DNA of 64,000 nucleotides, from positions 124,001-188,000 of the forward strand of contig NZ_CAJZAR010000079.1 of the NCBI RefSeq assembly GCF_914484835.1, written 5' to 3'. Shown in pieces: positions 26,226 to 35,166 of this stretch (position 1 is its first letter; each line of letters starts with the position of its first letter). The translations under genes and the position numbers were made by a program. The notes beneath the pieces were generated by a model. That model ran no database searches and was not told where the DNA came from. It saw only the letters and a program-made list of their open reading frames with translations. This DNA comes from Paraburkholderia tropica (lineage in GTDB: Bacteria; Pseudomonadota; Gammaproteobacteria; Burkholderiales; Burkholderiaceae).

Positions 26226-28583
26226 TTAGCTGCGTTGCGTCGCGCTCCACATCGTCTCGTAAGCCGACTCCATGCCGCGCGCGAATCGCGCGCCGTCCAT
26301 GAGCGGCGACGCCTCCATGCGCGCGCGCAAGGTCGCCCGCAGGTTCGCCAGGCGCGGCAGATCGCTCGCGAGATCGGCCACGATCTGCACGAACGCCTCG
26401 TCCGACAACGCGGCCAGGTCGTCGAGACCCAGATTCGCCAGCTGCGACAGCCCCGCCCGTCCGGCGCAGGTCGTGCCGACGCGCGTGACCACCGGCACGC
26501 CCATCCACATGGCGTCGAGGCTCGTGGTGTGGCCGTTGTACGGCAGCGTATCGAGCGCCAGATCGATCTCGTGATACGTGCGCAGATAGGCGTCGCGCGG
26601 CTGGAACGGCACGAAACGCACACGCGACGCCTCGATGCCGTGACGCGCGAGACGGGCGAGCAAGCGCTCGCGCGCCTCGCCTTGCGCGGCCATCAGCAAC
26701 AGACGCGCCTGCGGCAAGGCCGCGAACACGCCGGACCAGAGCGCGAGCGTCGCCTCGGTGAGCTTGCACGGATTGTTCAGGCTGCCGAGCGTGAGGTGTC
26801 CCGCCTGCGCGGCGGGCAGCGCGTTGACGGCGGGCTCGCTCGTGAGCGGGTCATAGCACCAGAACGTGTCGGGCAGACGGTGCGTGCGTTCGGTGTAGTG
26901 CGTGTCGTGTTCAGCGGGATCGAGATGCGGATCGGTGAGCCGGTAGCCGATCGCATCGAGCCCCGTCGTGCCCGGATACGCGAGCCACGCGACCTGCACC
27001 GGCGCGGGCTGGCGCGCGAACAGCAAGGGACGGCCATCGGCCATATGCATCGCGAGATCGACGAGGATATCGATGCCGTCCGCGCGAATGCGCGCCGCGA
27101 GCGCCGCGTCGTCGAGCGGGCGCACGTCGTGCCAGACGTCCACGTGCGCCGCGAGACGCGCGGTGGTGTCGTCCGGGCGCACGACGCTCGAATACGCGTG
27201 AATCTCGAAGCGGCTTCTATCGTGATTCGCGAGCAAAGGCGTCATGAACAATGCCTGGCAATGCTCACGAAAATCCGACGACACATAACCGATCCGCAGC
27301 CGCCGCCCTTGCGCGCTGCGCGGCGCGTGCGCAATGCGTTCGGCACGCAACGGCGCTTCGTGCTGCGCGGCGAAGCGGCGCGCTTCGGCGGCAATTTCCT
27401 CGCCATCGAACGATTGAAAAGACAACGCATACAGCAGATTGCTGTGCGCGGTGAGATTGCCCGGATCGCTCGCCACCGCCTGCCTGAAGCACGCGACGCC
27501 TTCGTCCAGTTCGCCGCAATCCTTGAACACGTTGCCGAGATTGTTGAGTGTGGGCGAATGCCGCGGCGCGAGCGCGAGCGCCTGGCTCAACAACGCGCGG
27601 GCCGCATCCTGATGCCCGAGCGCGCGATGCAGATTGGCCGCGTTGTTATAGGCATCGACGAAATCGGGGCGCGCCTGAATGGCCGCTTCGAACGCATCCA
27701 TCGCGGCCTTGTGCTCGCCGAGTTCGCGGCACACGTTGCCGAGATTGTTCGCGGCCTCCGCATGCGCGGGGTCGAGCGCGAGCGCGCGCCGATACTGCGC
27801 CTGCGCCTCGCGTTGCTGCCCGAGCGCGTGCAGCGCGTTGCCGTAGTTGTAAGCCGCCGGCGCGAAATCGGGCGCGAGGGCCACCGCGCGCGCGAGCACG
27901 TCGGCGGCTTCCTGCGTCTGCGCCTCGTCCATCAGCAGCGCACCGAGATTCACGAGCGCGGCCGCCGATCCGGGCGCAACCGCCACGGCCTCGCGTAGCA
28001 ACGGCAGCGCCTGCGCGCGTTGACCTTGCGCTTGCAGCAAGGTGCCGAGATTGGTGAGCGCGTCGGCGTTGCCGGGCTGCGCCGCGAGCGCACGCGCGTA
28101 CGCGGCCTGCGCGAGCGCGGGTTCGCCGAGCAGACGGCGGCAATTGCCGAGATTGTTGAGCGCGTCGGCGCGCTGCGGATCGCGCTGCGCCACGCCTTCC
28201 CACGCGAGCGCGGCGTCGCGCACGGCGCCCTGCGCCTGCAACGCGCTGGCGAGGCCGAACCAGTGGTCGGCGTCGGCGGCATCTTCGTCGATCAGGCCGC
28301 GATAGGTCGACGCGGCCTCGGCATGCCGCTGCGCGAACGCCAGCGCCTGCCCCAGCGCCTCACGATAACGCCGGTTGCCCGGTTCGATCTCAAGCGCTTT
28401 CGTCAGCCGCTCGATAGCGTCCTGAAAGCGATTTTCCTGAATGCCGATGACCGCAAGCCGGAATTGCGCGGCGCCATGCGCCGGATCGATGCCGACGATC
28501 TGTGTGTAAAGCTCACGCGCCTGTGCGAGGTGGCCCGCAATATGCTGTTCATGCGCGCGCTGAAAAAGTTCTTCGGTCTGCAT
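26226..28583 (-). CDS. TPR-repeat protein with GT41 (O-GlcNAc transferase/SPINDLY-like) domain
   Basis: A 785-residue protein of two parts. Residues about 5-385 are eleven or more tetratricopeptide repeats in register (recurrent ANNLGN and ALxLxP patterns). Residues about 400-785 match the bacterial O-GlcNAc-transferase-like glycosyltransferases: GYVSSDFREHC, QVAWLAYPGTTGLDAIGYRL, then NNPCKLTE and DTLPYNGHTTSLDAMWMGVP, which line the UDP-sugar site. It may glycosylate proteins or a surface structure. The Met at 28583 is used, though its ribosome-binding site is weak; the frame remains open to 28661. It is a single gene. Confidence 0.87.
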   Translation of the reverse strand: MQTEELFQRAHEQHIAGHLAQARELYTQIVGIDPAHGAAQFRLAVIGIQENRFQDAIERLTKALEIEPGNRRYREALGQALAFAQRHAEAASTYRGLIDEDAADADHWFGLASALQAQGAVRDAALAWEGVAQRDPQRADALNNLGNCRRLLGEPALAQAAYARALAAQPGNADALTNLGTLLQAQGQRAQALPLLREAVAVAPGSAAALVNLGALLMDEAQTQEAADVLARAVALAPDFAPAAYNYGNALHALGQQREAQAQYRRALALDPAHAEAANNLGNVCRELGEHKAAMDAFEAAIQARPDFVDAYNNAANLHRALGHQDAARALLSQALALAPRHSPTLNNLGNVFKDCGELDEGVACFRQAVASDPGNLTAHSNLLYALSFQSFDGEEIAAEARRFAAQHEAPLRAERIAHAPRSAQGRRLRIGYVSSDFREHCQALFMTPLLANHDRSRFEIHAYSSVVRPDDTTARLAAHVDVWHDVRPLDDAALAARIRADGIDILVDLAMHMADGRPLLFARQPAPVQVAWLAYPGTTGLDAIGYRLTDPHLDPAEHDTHYTERTHRLPDTFWCYDPLTSEPAVNALPAAQAGHLTLGSLNNPCKLTEATLALWSGVFAALPQARLLLMAAQGEARERLLARLARHGIEASRVRFVPFQPRDAYLRTYHEIDLALDTLPYNGHTTSLDAMWMGVPVVTRVGTTCAGRAGLSQLANLGLDDLAALSDEAFVQIVADLASDLPRLANLRATLRARMEASPLMDGARFARGMESAYETMWSATQRS

Positions 28584-28911
28584 CCAGGTAAGCCAGTCGA
28601 TGTGCAATGCCTCGATTGTAATCGGACGCCGTGGCGGTTCAGGAATCCGCCGGAATGACAATTTTCAGCGCCGGCAATTTAATTCGGAATCCGATTCAAA
28701 TATCACCGCCATGAGGTTTCCATTCACTTTCGTTAATAAACATCGAATTTGAATTTCGTCGATTTCGCATGCGCAAGCTCAACGCATTGCATTGTGCTTT
28801 TCGGCACACTGCCTACGTGTTGAAAGCGTGTCCGCCATGGCAAAACGCAGGCACGCATGCACGATGCATGCACCGCTTTCGCGCTTTACCCCCATCAACA
28901 GGAGCCCGACG
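28584..28911 (+). other. Upstream region of the alcohol dehydrogenase
   Basis: This divergent gap between the GT41 gene and adhP is AT-richer at 28670-28780 and probably holds both promoters. No regulator site could be identified. Confidence 0.45.
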
Positions 28912-29940
28912 ATGAGCAAGACTATGCAAGCCGCGGTGGTTCGCGCGTTCGGAAAACCCCTCGTGATCGAGGAAGTGGCGATTCCCGAACCGGGCCCCGG
29001 CGAAATCCTCGTGAAGATCGAAGCGTGCGGCGTCTGCCATACCGACCTGCACGCCGCGCACGGCGACTGGCCCGTGAAGCCGGAACCGCCCTTCATTCCA
29101 GGGCACGAAGGCGTGGGCTACGTCGTGGGCGTGGGCAGCGGCGTCAAGCACGTGAAGGAAGGCGACCGCGTGGGCATTCCGTGGCTCTACTCGGCTTGCG
29201 GCCATTGCGAACATTGTCTCGGCGGCTGGGAAACGCTCTGCGAACAGCAGAAAAACACGGGCTATTCGGTCAACGGCGGCTTCGCGCAATACGCAAAAGC
29301 CGACGCCAATTACGTGGGCCTGCTGCCCAAGGGCGTCGATTTCATCGACGTCGCGCCGGTGCTTTGCGCGGGCGTTACGGTCTACAAGGGCCTCAAGGTC
29401 ACCGACACGCGGCCCGGCAACTGGGTCGTCATCTCGGGCATCGGCGGGCTCGGCCATATGGCGGTGCAATACGCGCGCGCGATGGGACTCAACGTTGCAG
29501 CCGTCGACGTCGACGACGCCAAGCTCGAACTCGCGAAGCGTCTCGGCGCCACCGTCACCGTCAACGCGAAAACCACCGACCCGGCGGCATATCTGAAGAA
29601 GGAAATCGGCGGCGCACATGGCGTGCTCGTCACGGCGGTGTCGCCCATCGCGTTCTCGCAGGCGCTGGGCATGGTGCGGCGCGGCGGCACGGTGTCGCTG
29701 AACGGCCTGCCGCCCGGCGACTTCCCGCTGCCCATCTTCGACATGGTCTTGAGCGGCGTCACCGTGCGCGGCTCGATCGTCGGCACGCGCCTCGACCTCG
29801 AAGAGTCGCTGATGTTCGCGCAGGAAGGCAAGGTCAAGGCCACCGTGAGCACCGACAAGCTCGATAACATCAACGACATTTTCGCGCGTATGGAACGCGG
29901 CGCGATTGAAGGCCGCGTGGTGCTCGATTTCGCGAGTTGA
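28912..29940 (+). CDS. adhP: Zinc-dependent alcohol dehydrogenase (AdhP type)
   Basis: An NAD-linked medium-chain alcohol dehydrogenase of 342 residues. Catalytic zinc ligands are in CGVCHTDLHAAHGDW (Cys and following His) and GHEGVG; the structural zinc is held by four cysteines in CGHCEHCLGGWETLC (residues about 94-108). The Rossmann motif GIGGLGHMAVQYA follows near residue 175, with an acidic VDVDD end favouring NAD. AGGAG precedes the start at 28912. It oxidises ethanol and similar primary alcohols or reduces the aldehydes. A strong bidirectional terminator follows. Confidence 0.95.
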   Translation: MSKTMQAAVVRAFGKPLVIEEVAIPEPGPGEILVKIEACGVCHTDLHAAHGDWPVKPEPPFIPGHEGVGYVVGVGSGVKHVKEGDRVGIPWLYSACGHCEHCLGGWETLCEQQKNTGYSVNGGFAQYAKADANYVGLLPKGVDFIDVAPVLCAGVTVYKGLKVTDTRPGNWVVISGIGGLGHMAVQYARAMGLNVAAVDVDDAKLELAKRLGATVTVNAKTTDPAAYLKKEIGGAHGVLVTAVSPIAFSQALGMVRRGGTVSLNGLPPGDFPLPIFDMVLSGVTVRGSIVGTRLDLEESLMFAQEGKVKATVSTDKLDNINDIFARMERGAIEGRVVLDFAS

Positions 29941-29990
29941 GTGAATACGCGACGCACGCATTCGCTACGTTAAAGCGTTCGCGAATAAAA

Positions 29991-30018
29991 AAACGCCGGG
30001 CACGAAAGCCCGGCGTTT
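29991..30018. terminator. Bidirectional terminator between adhP and the ABM gene
   Basis: An 11-bp stem AAACGCCGGGC with its complement and a 6-base loop has an A-run on the left and a T-run on the right, so it can end both convergent transcripts. Confidence 0.9.
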
Positions 30019-30037
30019 TCATTTCAGCGCAGCGATA

Positions 30038-30337
30038 TCAAGCTGCGATATCCACGCCATTCAGCAACTTGACGTCCACGGGTTCCGCCAGCCAATCGCC
30101 GATCTTCGCGCGGAACGCCACGTAATGCGGGCTGTCGCGATGCGCCTGGATGGCCGCTTCGTCCGCATAGGTTTCGTAGACGTGAAAGCCCGGCGTGCCG
30201 TCCGCGCGGCGCAGCAGGTCGTAGCGCAGATTGCCCGGCTCACGGCGCGAATGAACCACCATATTGCGCAGTTCCGCTTCGAGGTCGCCGACGTGTTCGG
30301 CCTTCGGCGTAATGCTTGCAAAGATGTAGATGCTCAT
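30038..30337 (-). CDS. ABM-domain (YgiN-like quinol monooxygenase) protein
   Basis: A 99-residue antibiotic-biosynthesis-monooxygenase fold protein, a dimeric ferredoxin-like barrel. The family pattern is seen as an N-terminal IFASITPKAEHVGDLE strand-helix, then SRREPGNLRYDLLR and the FHVYETYADEAAIQAHRDSPHY block. Members act on quinones or other electron-rich substrates without a cofactor, or simply bind them. It is last in the group with the OYE and DJ-1 genes below the TetR operators, which fits a role against reactive quinones or aldehydes. Confidence 0.85.
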   Translation of the reverse strand: MSIYIFASITPKAEHVGDLEAELRNMVVHSRREPGNLRYDLLRRADGTPGFHVYETYADEAAIQAHRDSPHYVAFRAKIGDWLAEPVDVKLLNGVDIAA

Positions 30338-30360
30338 CGTTGTTTCCTGTCGTCAACGAA

Positions 30361-30375
30361 GTTTCCGATCGGCAC
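30361..30375. repeat. Copy of the GTTTCCGATCGG palindrome, degenerate
   Basis: GTTTCCGATCGGCAC lies in the 62-base gap between the OYE and ABM genes. A second, weaker copy (TTGCCGACCGGTGC) abuts it. Confidence 0.5.
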
Positions 30376-30399
30376 ATTGCCGACCGGTGCGAGGCGCGC

Positions 30400-31494
30400 T
30401 CAGGCCTTGTAGCGTTCGAGCCAGTGCGCGTACGGTGCGGGCAGCGTCCAGGCCGCGCGCTCGACGTTGAGCTGCTGCGCGGCGAAGTACGGCCAATGCG
30501 GGTTGGCCAGATGCGCGCGGCCGACCATCACGAGATCGAGTTGCTCCGACGCCACCGAACGCTCGGCCAGTTCCGGCGTGCCGATGCCCCACGCCGACGA
30601 GACCGGCAGGCCGGTTGCGCGGCGCACCTTCTGCGCGATCGGCGCGAGGAACGCGGGCGCCCACGGAATCTGCGCGGCGGGCGTCGAAAAACCAACGCTC
30701 ACGCTCAGCATATCGAGGCCTTCGCGCTTGAAATTCTTCGCGAGTTCGATCGACTCGGCGAGCGTCTGCTCGTCGCGGCCATCGTACTCGATCACGCCGA
30801 AACGCGCCGTCAGCGGCAGATGTTCCGGCCAGACCTTGCGCACGGCGGCGAGCGTTTCCAGCAGGAAACGGCTGCGGTTTTCGAGGCTGCCGCCATAGGC
30901 GTCGTCGCGCTGGTTCGAATGCTCCGAGAAGAAGCTTTGGCCCAGATAGCCGTGCGCGAAATGTAGTTCGAGCCATTCGAAGCCCGCGTCGAGCGCGCGC
31001 TTCGCGGCGGCGACGAAGTCCTCGCGCACGCGCGCGATATCGTCGAGCGTCATCGCCTGCGGAATCTTCGGCAGGTTCGCGCCGAACGGGATCGCCGAGG
31101 GCGCGATGGTCTGCCAGCCGCGCGCATCGCCTTCGGGAATATGGTCGTCGCCCTCCCACGGACGGTTCGCGCTCGCCTTGCGGCCAGCGTGCGCGATCTG
31201 GATGCCCGGCACCGAACCGGCCGCCTTGATCGCCTTCACGGTCGGCACGAATGCCTGGGCCTGCTCGTCGTTCCAGATGCCCGCGCAGCCCGGCGTGATG
31301 CGGCCTTCCGGCGATACGGCCGTGGCTTCGACGATCACGACGCCCGCGCCGCCGCGCGCGATCTGCGCGTAATGGACGTGGTGCCAGTCGTTGATCACGC
31401 CGTCGTCGGCCATGTACTGGCACATCGGCGGCACGGCGATACGGTTGCGCAGAGACACGTCCTTGAGCTTGAACGGTTCGAACAATGCAGACAT
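30400..31494 (-). CDS. Old yellow enzyme, YqjM-type NADH:flavin oxidoreductase
   Basis: An FMN enzyme of 364 residues that reduces activated C=C bonds of enals, enones and quinones. PPMCQYMADDG near residue 24-34 carries the Cys characteristic of the YqjM (thermophilic-like) class, which tunes FMN; HFAHGYLGQSFFSEHSNQR (about 178-196) holds the substrate-binding His and catalytic Tyr region; VGRAHLANPHWPY lies near the end at the FMN phosphate. The ATG at 31494 is preferred over the TTG just upstream because AGGAG lies before it. Together with the TetR gene and DJ-1 protein it looks like an electrophile detoxification set. Confidence 0.93.
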   Translation of the reverse strand: MSALFEPFKLKDVSLRNRIAVPPMCQYMADDGVINDWHHVHYAQIARGGAGVVIVEATAVSPEGRITPGCAGIWNDEQAQAFVPTVKAIKAAGSVPGIQIAHAGRKASANRPWEGDDHIPEGDARGWQTIAPSAIPFGANLPKIPQAMTLDDIARVREDFVAAAKRALDAGFEWLELHFAHGYLGQSFFSEHSNQRDDAYGGSLENRSRFLLETLAAVRKVWPEHLPLTARFGVIEYDGRDEQTLAESIELAKNFKREGLDMLSVSVGFSTPAAQIPWAPAFLAPIAQKVRRATGLPVSSAWGIGTPELAERSVASEQLDLVMVGRAHLANPHWPYFAAQQLNVERAAWTLPAPYAHWLERYKA

Positions 31495-31736
31495 CAACAG
31501 CTCTCCTGTGTCGACCCGGCCGGCGCACGAACGCCGCTGCGGGTCACATGAAAAATGGGTTCAGCCGGGCGCGGCTCGCAACGGGTGCGAGGGGCGCGGC
31601 GCTCACCCGCTATCAAAGCGAAAAACACGCAAACGCCCCGCCGCGTCGCGCGCGGCACATGGCGTTGCCGAAACAAAAGGGAAATCGAGGACGAAGACGG
31701 CGCGCGGACGAATCAGGCGCCGCCTTCGTTACCGGC

Positions 31737-32420
31737 TCACTGGCCCTTGAGCGCCGCGAGCAAGGCTTCGGCGACCGGCTCCGAGGAAGCCGGGTTCTGG
31801 CCCGTGATGAGCAGCCCGTCGACGGCGACGTGCGGCGCCCAGTCGGCGCCCTTGGTGTAGCGGCCGCCGTGGTCCTTGAGCATGTCCTCGACGAGGAACG
31901 GCACCACGTCGGTCAATCCCACGGCGGCTTCTTCGCTGTTCGCGAAACCGGTGACCGACTTGCCGGCCACGAGCGGCTTGCCGTCGGCGCCCTTCACGTG
32001 GCGCAGCACGCCCGGCGCGTGGCACACGGCCGCGACCGGCTTGCCCGCCGCGAGCGTCTTTTCGATCAGCGCGATCGAGACCGGATCTTCGGCGAGATCC
32101 CAGAGCGGACCGTGGCCGCCCGGATAGAACACCGCGTCGAAGTCGCTCGCGTCGATATCGGCGAGGCGCTTCGTGCTGGCCAGTTCGGCGCGCGCGGCGG
32201 CGTCCGCATCGAAGCGGCGCGTGGCGTCGGTCTGCGCAGACGGATCGCTGCTTTTCGGGTCGAGCGGCGGCTGGCCGCCCTTCGGCGAGGCGAGCGTGAG
32301 TTGCGCGCCGGCGTCGCGCAGCGCGTAGTACGGCGCGGCGAATTCCTCGAGCCAGAAGCCCGTCTTCTTGCCCGTGTTGCCGAGGTCTTCGTGCGAAGTC
32401 AAAACGATCAGTACCTTCAT
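31737..32420 (-). CDS. DJ-1/PfpI-family (type 1 glutamine amidotransferase-like) protein
   Basis: A 227-residue single-domain protein of the DJ-1/Hsp31-like branch. The nucleophile elbow is AAVCHAPGVL, with the reactive Cys near residue 129 and the preceding FYPGGHGPLWDLA loop of the same pocket. Relatives work as glutathione-independent glyoxalases, proteases or chaperones; the tight GHGPLWDL loop suggests the methylglyoxal-handling type. It is the first gene behind a TetR operator at 32500, 80 bases upstream, ahead of the old yellow enzyme gene (242-base gap). Confidence 0.87.
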   Translation of the reverse strand: MKVLIVLTSHEDLGNTGKKTGFWLEEFAAPYYALRDAGAQLTLASPKGGQPPLDPKSSDPSAQTDATRRFDADAAARAELASTKRLADIDASDFDAVFYPGGHGPLWDLAEDPVSIALIEKTLAAGKPVAAVCHAPGVLRHVKGADGKPLVAGKSVTGFANSEEAAVGLTDVVPFLVEDMLKDHGGRYTKGADWAPHVAVDGLLITGQNPASSEPVAEALLAALKGQ

Positions 32421-32499
32421 CGGCGTTCCTTGTTCGGTGATGTCCGGGCGCTTGCGCGTCCGTGCGAAACCGGCCCATGCGCGTGATCGCGCACGTTAT

Positions 32500-32514
32500 T
32501 AGACCGGTCGTCTA
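32500..32514. promoter_or_regulatory. TetR-family operator, copy 1
   Basis: TAGAC-CGGTC-GTCTA, an inverted repeat with a 5-base centre, sits 80 bases before the DJ-1 gene. It shares 14 of 15 bases with the copy in front of the TetR gene and resembles NemR-type operators. Confidence 0.8.
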
Positions 32515-32627
32515 GACCTTCGCCGCATCAAGCGGCCCTCTTTGCTGCGCCCGGCCAGCGGCGCTGTCTCTGTCTCGATGGATTGGGTTCGCGGCGCAGC
32601 GCTACGATGGCGCCGCTGCGCGTTCGA

Positions 32628-33230
32628 TCACGTCGCGGGCGGCAGGTTCAACAAGGCGAGCGTCGTCGCCATCGCCGAATCGAGCGGGCTGCGGTCGCGG
32701 CGGATTTTTTCCATCAGCGTCGCGCCCAGCCAGAGTTCGTAGAGCGTCGCCGCCGTGCTCGAAGCGTTGCGCACGCCTTCGAGCGAACCGTCCGCGAGGC
32801 CTTCGTCGATACAGGCCGCGATACGCGCGATGATCTCGTCGGTGCCGCGGCGCAGGACCGCGCGCATCGGCTCCGAGAGGTCGCTGACTTCGGCGCCCAG
32901 TTTTACGGCGAGGCATTTGCCGTCGGGGCCGTCCGCGCACTGCATCGCGCGCCATTCCTCGAAGTAGCGCATCAGGCGCTCGCGCGCCGTGCCGGGCGCG
33001 CGCACGAGCTGCGCCTCCAGGCGTTCTGCATACTCGGAGAAATAGAACGTCAGCAAGGCTTCGCCGAACGACTCTTTCGAACCGAAATAGTGATAGAACG
33101 ACCCTTTGGGCACGCCGGCCGCCGCGAGGATCTCGTTGAGACCGACGGCCGAAAAGCCCTTGCCCAGCAAAATGGGCATGGCGGTATCGAGGATGTGTTG
33201 CCGCACTTCCGCGGCTGGCGCTGCATTCAT
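32628..33230 (-). CDS. TetR-family repressor, NemR-like
   Basis: A 200-residue repressor. The helix-turn-helix is in residues about 10-55 (ILDTAMPILLGKGFSAVGLNEILAAAGVPKGSFYHYFGSKE pattern, with PKGSFYHYF as the recognition helix). The remainder is a helical ligand domain with a single conserved-looking Cys pair region (MQCADGPDGKCLAV, about residues 80-93) that could sense electrophiles as NemR does. The start at 33230 follows the operator at 33254 by only 24 bases, so the gene should repress itself. Confidence 0.87.
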   Translation of the reverse strand: MNAAPAAEVRQHILDTAMPILLGKGFSAVGLNEILAAAGVPKGSFYHYFGSKESFGEALLTFYFSEYAERLEAQLVRAPGTARERLMRYFEEWRAMQCADGPDGKCLAVKLGAEVSDLSEPMRAVLRRGTDEIIARIAACIDEGLADGSLEGVRNASSTAATLYELWLGATLMEKIRRDRSPLDSAMATTLALLNLPPAT

Positions 33231-33253
33231 GGGAGGGCATGTTACAGGCCGAT

Positions 33254-33268
33254 TAGACCAGTCGTCTA
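33254..33268. promoter_or_regulatory. TetR-family operator, copy 2
   Basis: TAGAC-CAGTC-GTCTA lies 24 bases before the repressor start. It differs at one central base from copy 1. Confidence 0.8.
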
Positions 33269-33364
33269 GGCTTCTCCCGATGGCCAACATGGTTATAGCG
33301 CCGGTCTGCCGCACCGGGTTGCAACGCCTGGTTGCTACACATTACGCAGTCGAGTCACACGAAT

Positions 33365-33380
33365 GTTTCCGATCGGAAAC
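33365..33380. repeat. Perfect GTTTCCGATCGGAAAC palindrome
   Basis: A 16-base perfect palindrome 38 bases before the GDSL esterase start. It is the reference copy for the dispersed family seen at 13.2-13.4, 30.4 and 63.3 kb. Confidence 0.8.
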
Positions 33381-33417
33381 CCTCTCCTCCCGCACACTTA
33401 TTCTGGAGCGTAGACCC

Positions 33418-34068
33418 ATGACGACACGCACCCTGCTCTGCTACGGCGATTCCAACACGCACGGCACCAAGCCGCTCAATCTCCCCGGCGTGCTCGAACG
33501 CTTCGGCCCCGCCGACCGCTGGCCCGGCGTGCTGGCCGAGACGCTCGGCGGCGGCTGGAAGATCATCGAGGAAGGCTTGCCCGCGCGCACCACCGTGCAC
33601 GACGACCCGATCGAGGGCCGCCACAAGAACGGCCTCGCGTACCTGCGGCCATGCCTCGAAAGCCAGTTGCCCGTCGACGTGGTCGTGCTGATGCTCGGCA
33701 CCAACGACCTCAAGACGCGCTTCTCGGTCACGCCCGCCGACATCGCCAATTCCGTCGACGTCCTGCTCGACACGCTGCTGGCCTGCCGCGCGGGTCCGGG
33801 CGGCGCCACCCCGCACGTGCTGCTGATGGCGCCGGTGCCGATCGAGGAAGTGGGTTTTCTCGGTGCGATCTTCACCGGCGGCGCGGCGAAATCGCGGCTG
33901 CTCGCGCCGCTTTACGAGCGCGTCGCGGTGAAATATGGCTCGGCGTTCCTCGACGCGGGCGAGTTCGCCACGGTCAGCCCGACCGACGGCATCCACTACG
34001 AGGCCGATCAGCATCACAAACTCGGCCGCGCGGTCGCCGGGATCGTGCGGCAGCGCTTCGGCACCTGA
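33418..34068 (+). CDS. SGNH/GDSL-family esterase (arylesterase-like)
   Basis: A 216-residue cytosolic hydrolase. The block I motif is CYGDSNTHG with nucleophile Ser11; block III is MLGTNDLK, placing the oxyanion Gly and Asn; the catalytic Asp and His are in SPTDGIHYEADQHHKLG near the C-terminus. The order and spacing match small acyl-CoA thioesterase/arylesterase relatives that also carry acetyl-xylan esterases and perhydrolases. No signal peptide is seen. GGAG precedes the ATG at 33418. It is divergent from the TetR gene, and the intervening operator may affect it. Confidence 0.9.
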   Translation: MTTRTLLCYGDSNTHGTKPLNLPGVLERFGPADRWPGVLAETLGGGWKIIEEGLPARTTVHDDPIEGRHKNGLAYLRPCLESQLPVDVVVLMLGTNDLKTRFSVTPADIANSVDVLLDTLLACRAGPGGATPHVLLMAPVPIEEVGFLGAIFTGGAAKSRLLAPLYERVAVKYGSAFLDAGEFATVSPTDGIHYEADQHHKLGRAVAGIVRQRFGT

Positions 34069-34127
34069 ACGCGCGACATCGCGACAGCAATCACGAATAA
34101 AACGCACGCGGGCACGCCCCAAAAGAA

Positions 34128-34160
34128 AAACGCCGCCGGGCGCGAGCCCAGGCGGCGTTT
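34128..34160. terminator. Bidirectional terminator between the GDSL gene and cyoD
   Basis: A 10-bp outer stem AAACGCCGCC with its complement plus an inner GGGC/GCCC stem, flanked by A-rich and T-rich ends. It can serve both convergent operons. Confidence 0.88.
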
Positions 34161-34224
34161 TGCTTGTTGACGCATCCGGCGCTGATGCCGGATGCGGTTC
34201 AAGCCGATATCGCTGATCGAACGA

Positions 34225-34554
34225 TCAACGCGACATCATGTTCATGCTGACGTTGTGCATGACCCACAGCGTACCGACGACCACGATCAGGACCGTCAAC
34301 ACCGTGAAGCCGAACGCGGTCACGTTCCAGCGCTGGCCCGACGACGTGTTCATGTGCAGGAAGAACATGAGGTGAACCACGATCTGCACCACAGCCAGCA
34401 CGGCGAGGCCGAGCAGCGCGGTTTCGCGCGGGAAGCCGCCATGCAGCACGAGCCAGAACGAAGCGGCCGTGAGCACCACCGCCAGGACGAAACCGGCCAC
34501 GTAGCTGCCTACGCTGCCATGGCTTTCTTCTTCATGGATGGAATGAGCACTCAT
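34225..34554 (-). CDS. cyoD: Cytochrome o ubiquinol oxidase subunit IV
   Basis: The 109-residue subunit IV has three transmembrane helices, a polar His/Glu-rich N-terminus and the typical HLMFFLHMN segment in helix 2. It assists assembly of the heme-copper oxidase in the inner membrane. Its ATG directly follows the cyoC stop codon, so the two are coupled. It is the last gene of cyoABCD, and no cyoE (heme O synthase) follows; a terminator lies about 65 bases downstream. Confidence 0.95.
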   Translation of the reverse strand: MSAHSIHEEESHGSVGSYVAGFVLAVVLTAASFWLVLHGGFPRETALLGLAVLAVVQIVVHLMFFLHMNTSSGQRWNVTAFGFTVLTVLIVVVGTLWVMHNVSMNMMSR

Positions 34555-35166
34555 TTAGATCACGCTCGCAAGATAAACAAAGGAGAACACGCAGATCCAG
34601 ACGATGTCCAGAAAGTGCCAGAAGAGGCTCAGGCAAGCCAGGCGGCGGATTTCACGCTCGCCCAGCACCGGTGCCTTCACGGCCTGAACCATCAGCACGA
34701 TCATCCAGATCATGCCCATCGTCACGTGGATACCGTGGGTGGCAACCAGCGTGAAGAACGACGACAGGAACGCGCTGCGCTGCGGACCATTGCCTTCGGC
34801 GATCATGTTCGCGAACTCATGCAGTTCGAAGTACAGGAACGTCGCGCCGAGCAGGAAGGTGATCGCCAGCCAGACCAGCACTTGACCCTTGCGCTGCTTG
34901 TGCGCGCCGATCATCGCAAAGCCGTACGTAATGGACGACAGCAGCAGCACTGCCGTTTCCATCGCGACGCCCTGGATGTCGAACAGGTCCTTGCCCGTCG
35001 GGCCGCCTGCGAACTGATTCTGCATCACGGCGAACACTGCGAACAGCGTGCCGAACAGAATACAGTCGGTCATCAGGTACAGCCAGAAACCGAACACCGA
35101 GTGTGACGGCGGGTGATCGTGGTGATCGTGCTCCGCGAGTGCGGCCGCACCAGTTTTCGTCAACAT
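34555..35166 (-). CDS. cyoC: Cytochrome o ubiquinol oxidase subunit III
   Basis: A 203-residue five-helix subunit III. The conserved EMAV-like segment is seen as MQNQFAGGPTGKDLFDIQGVAMETAVLLLSS-type spacing, and TFFLVATHGIHVTMG-like helix with the conserved His (VATHGIHVTMGM). It supports proton uptake and stability of the oxidase. Its start codon shares a base with the cyoB stop (TGATG), implying translational coupling. Confidence 0.95.
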   Translation of the reverse strand: MLTKTGAAALAEHDHHDHPPSHSVFGFWLYLMTDCILFGTLFAVFAVMQNQFAGGPTGKDLFDIQGVAMETAVLLLSSITYGFAMIGAHKQRKGQVLVWLAITFLLGATFLYFELHEFANMIAEGNGPQRSAFLSSFFTLVATHGIHVTMGMIWMIVLMVQAVKAPVLGEREIRRLACLSLFWHFLDIVWICVFSFVYLASVI

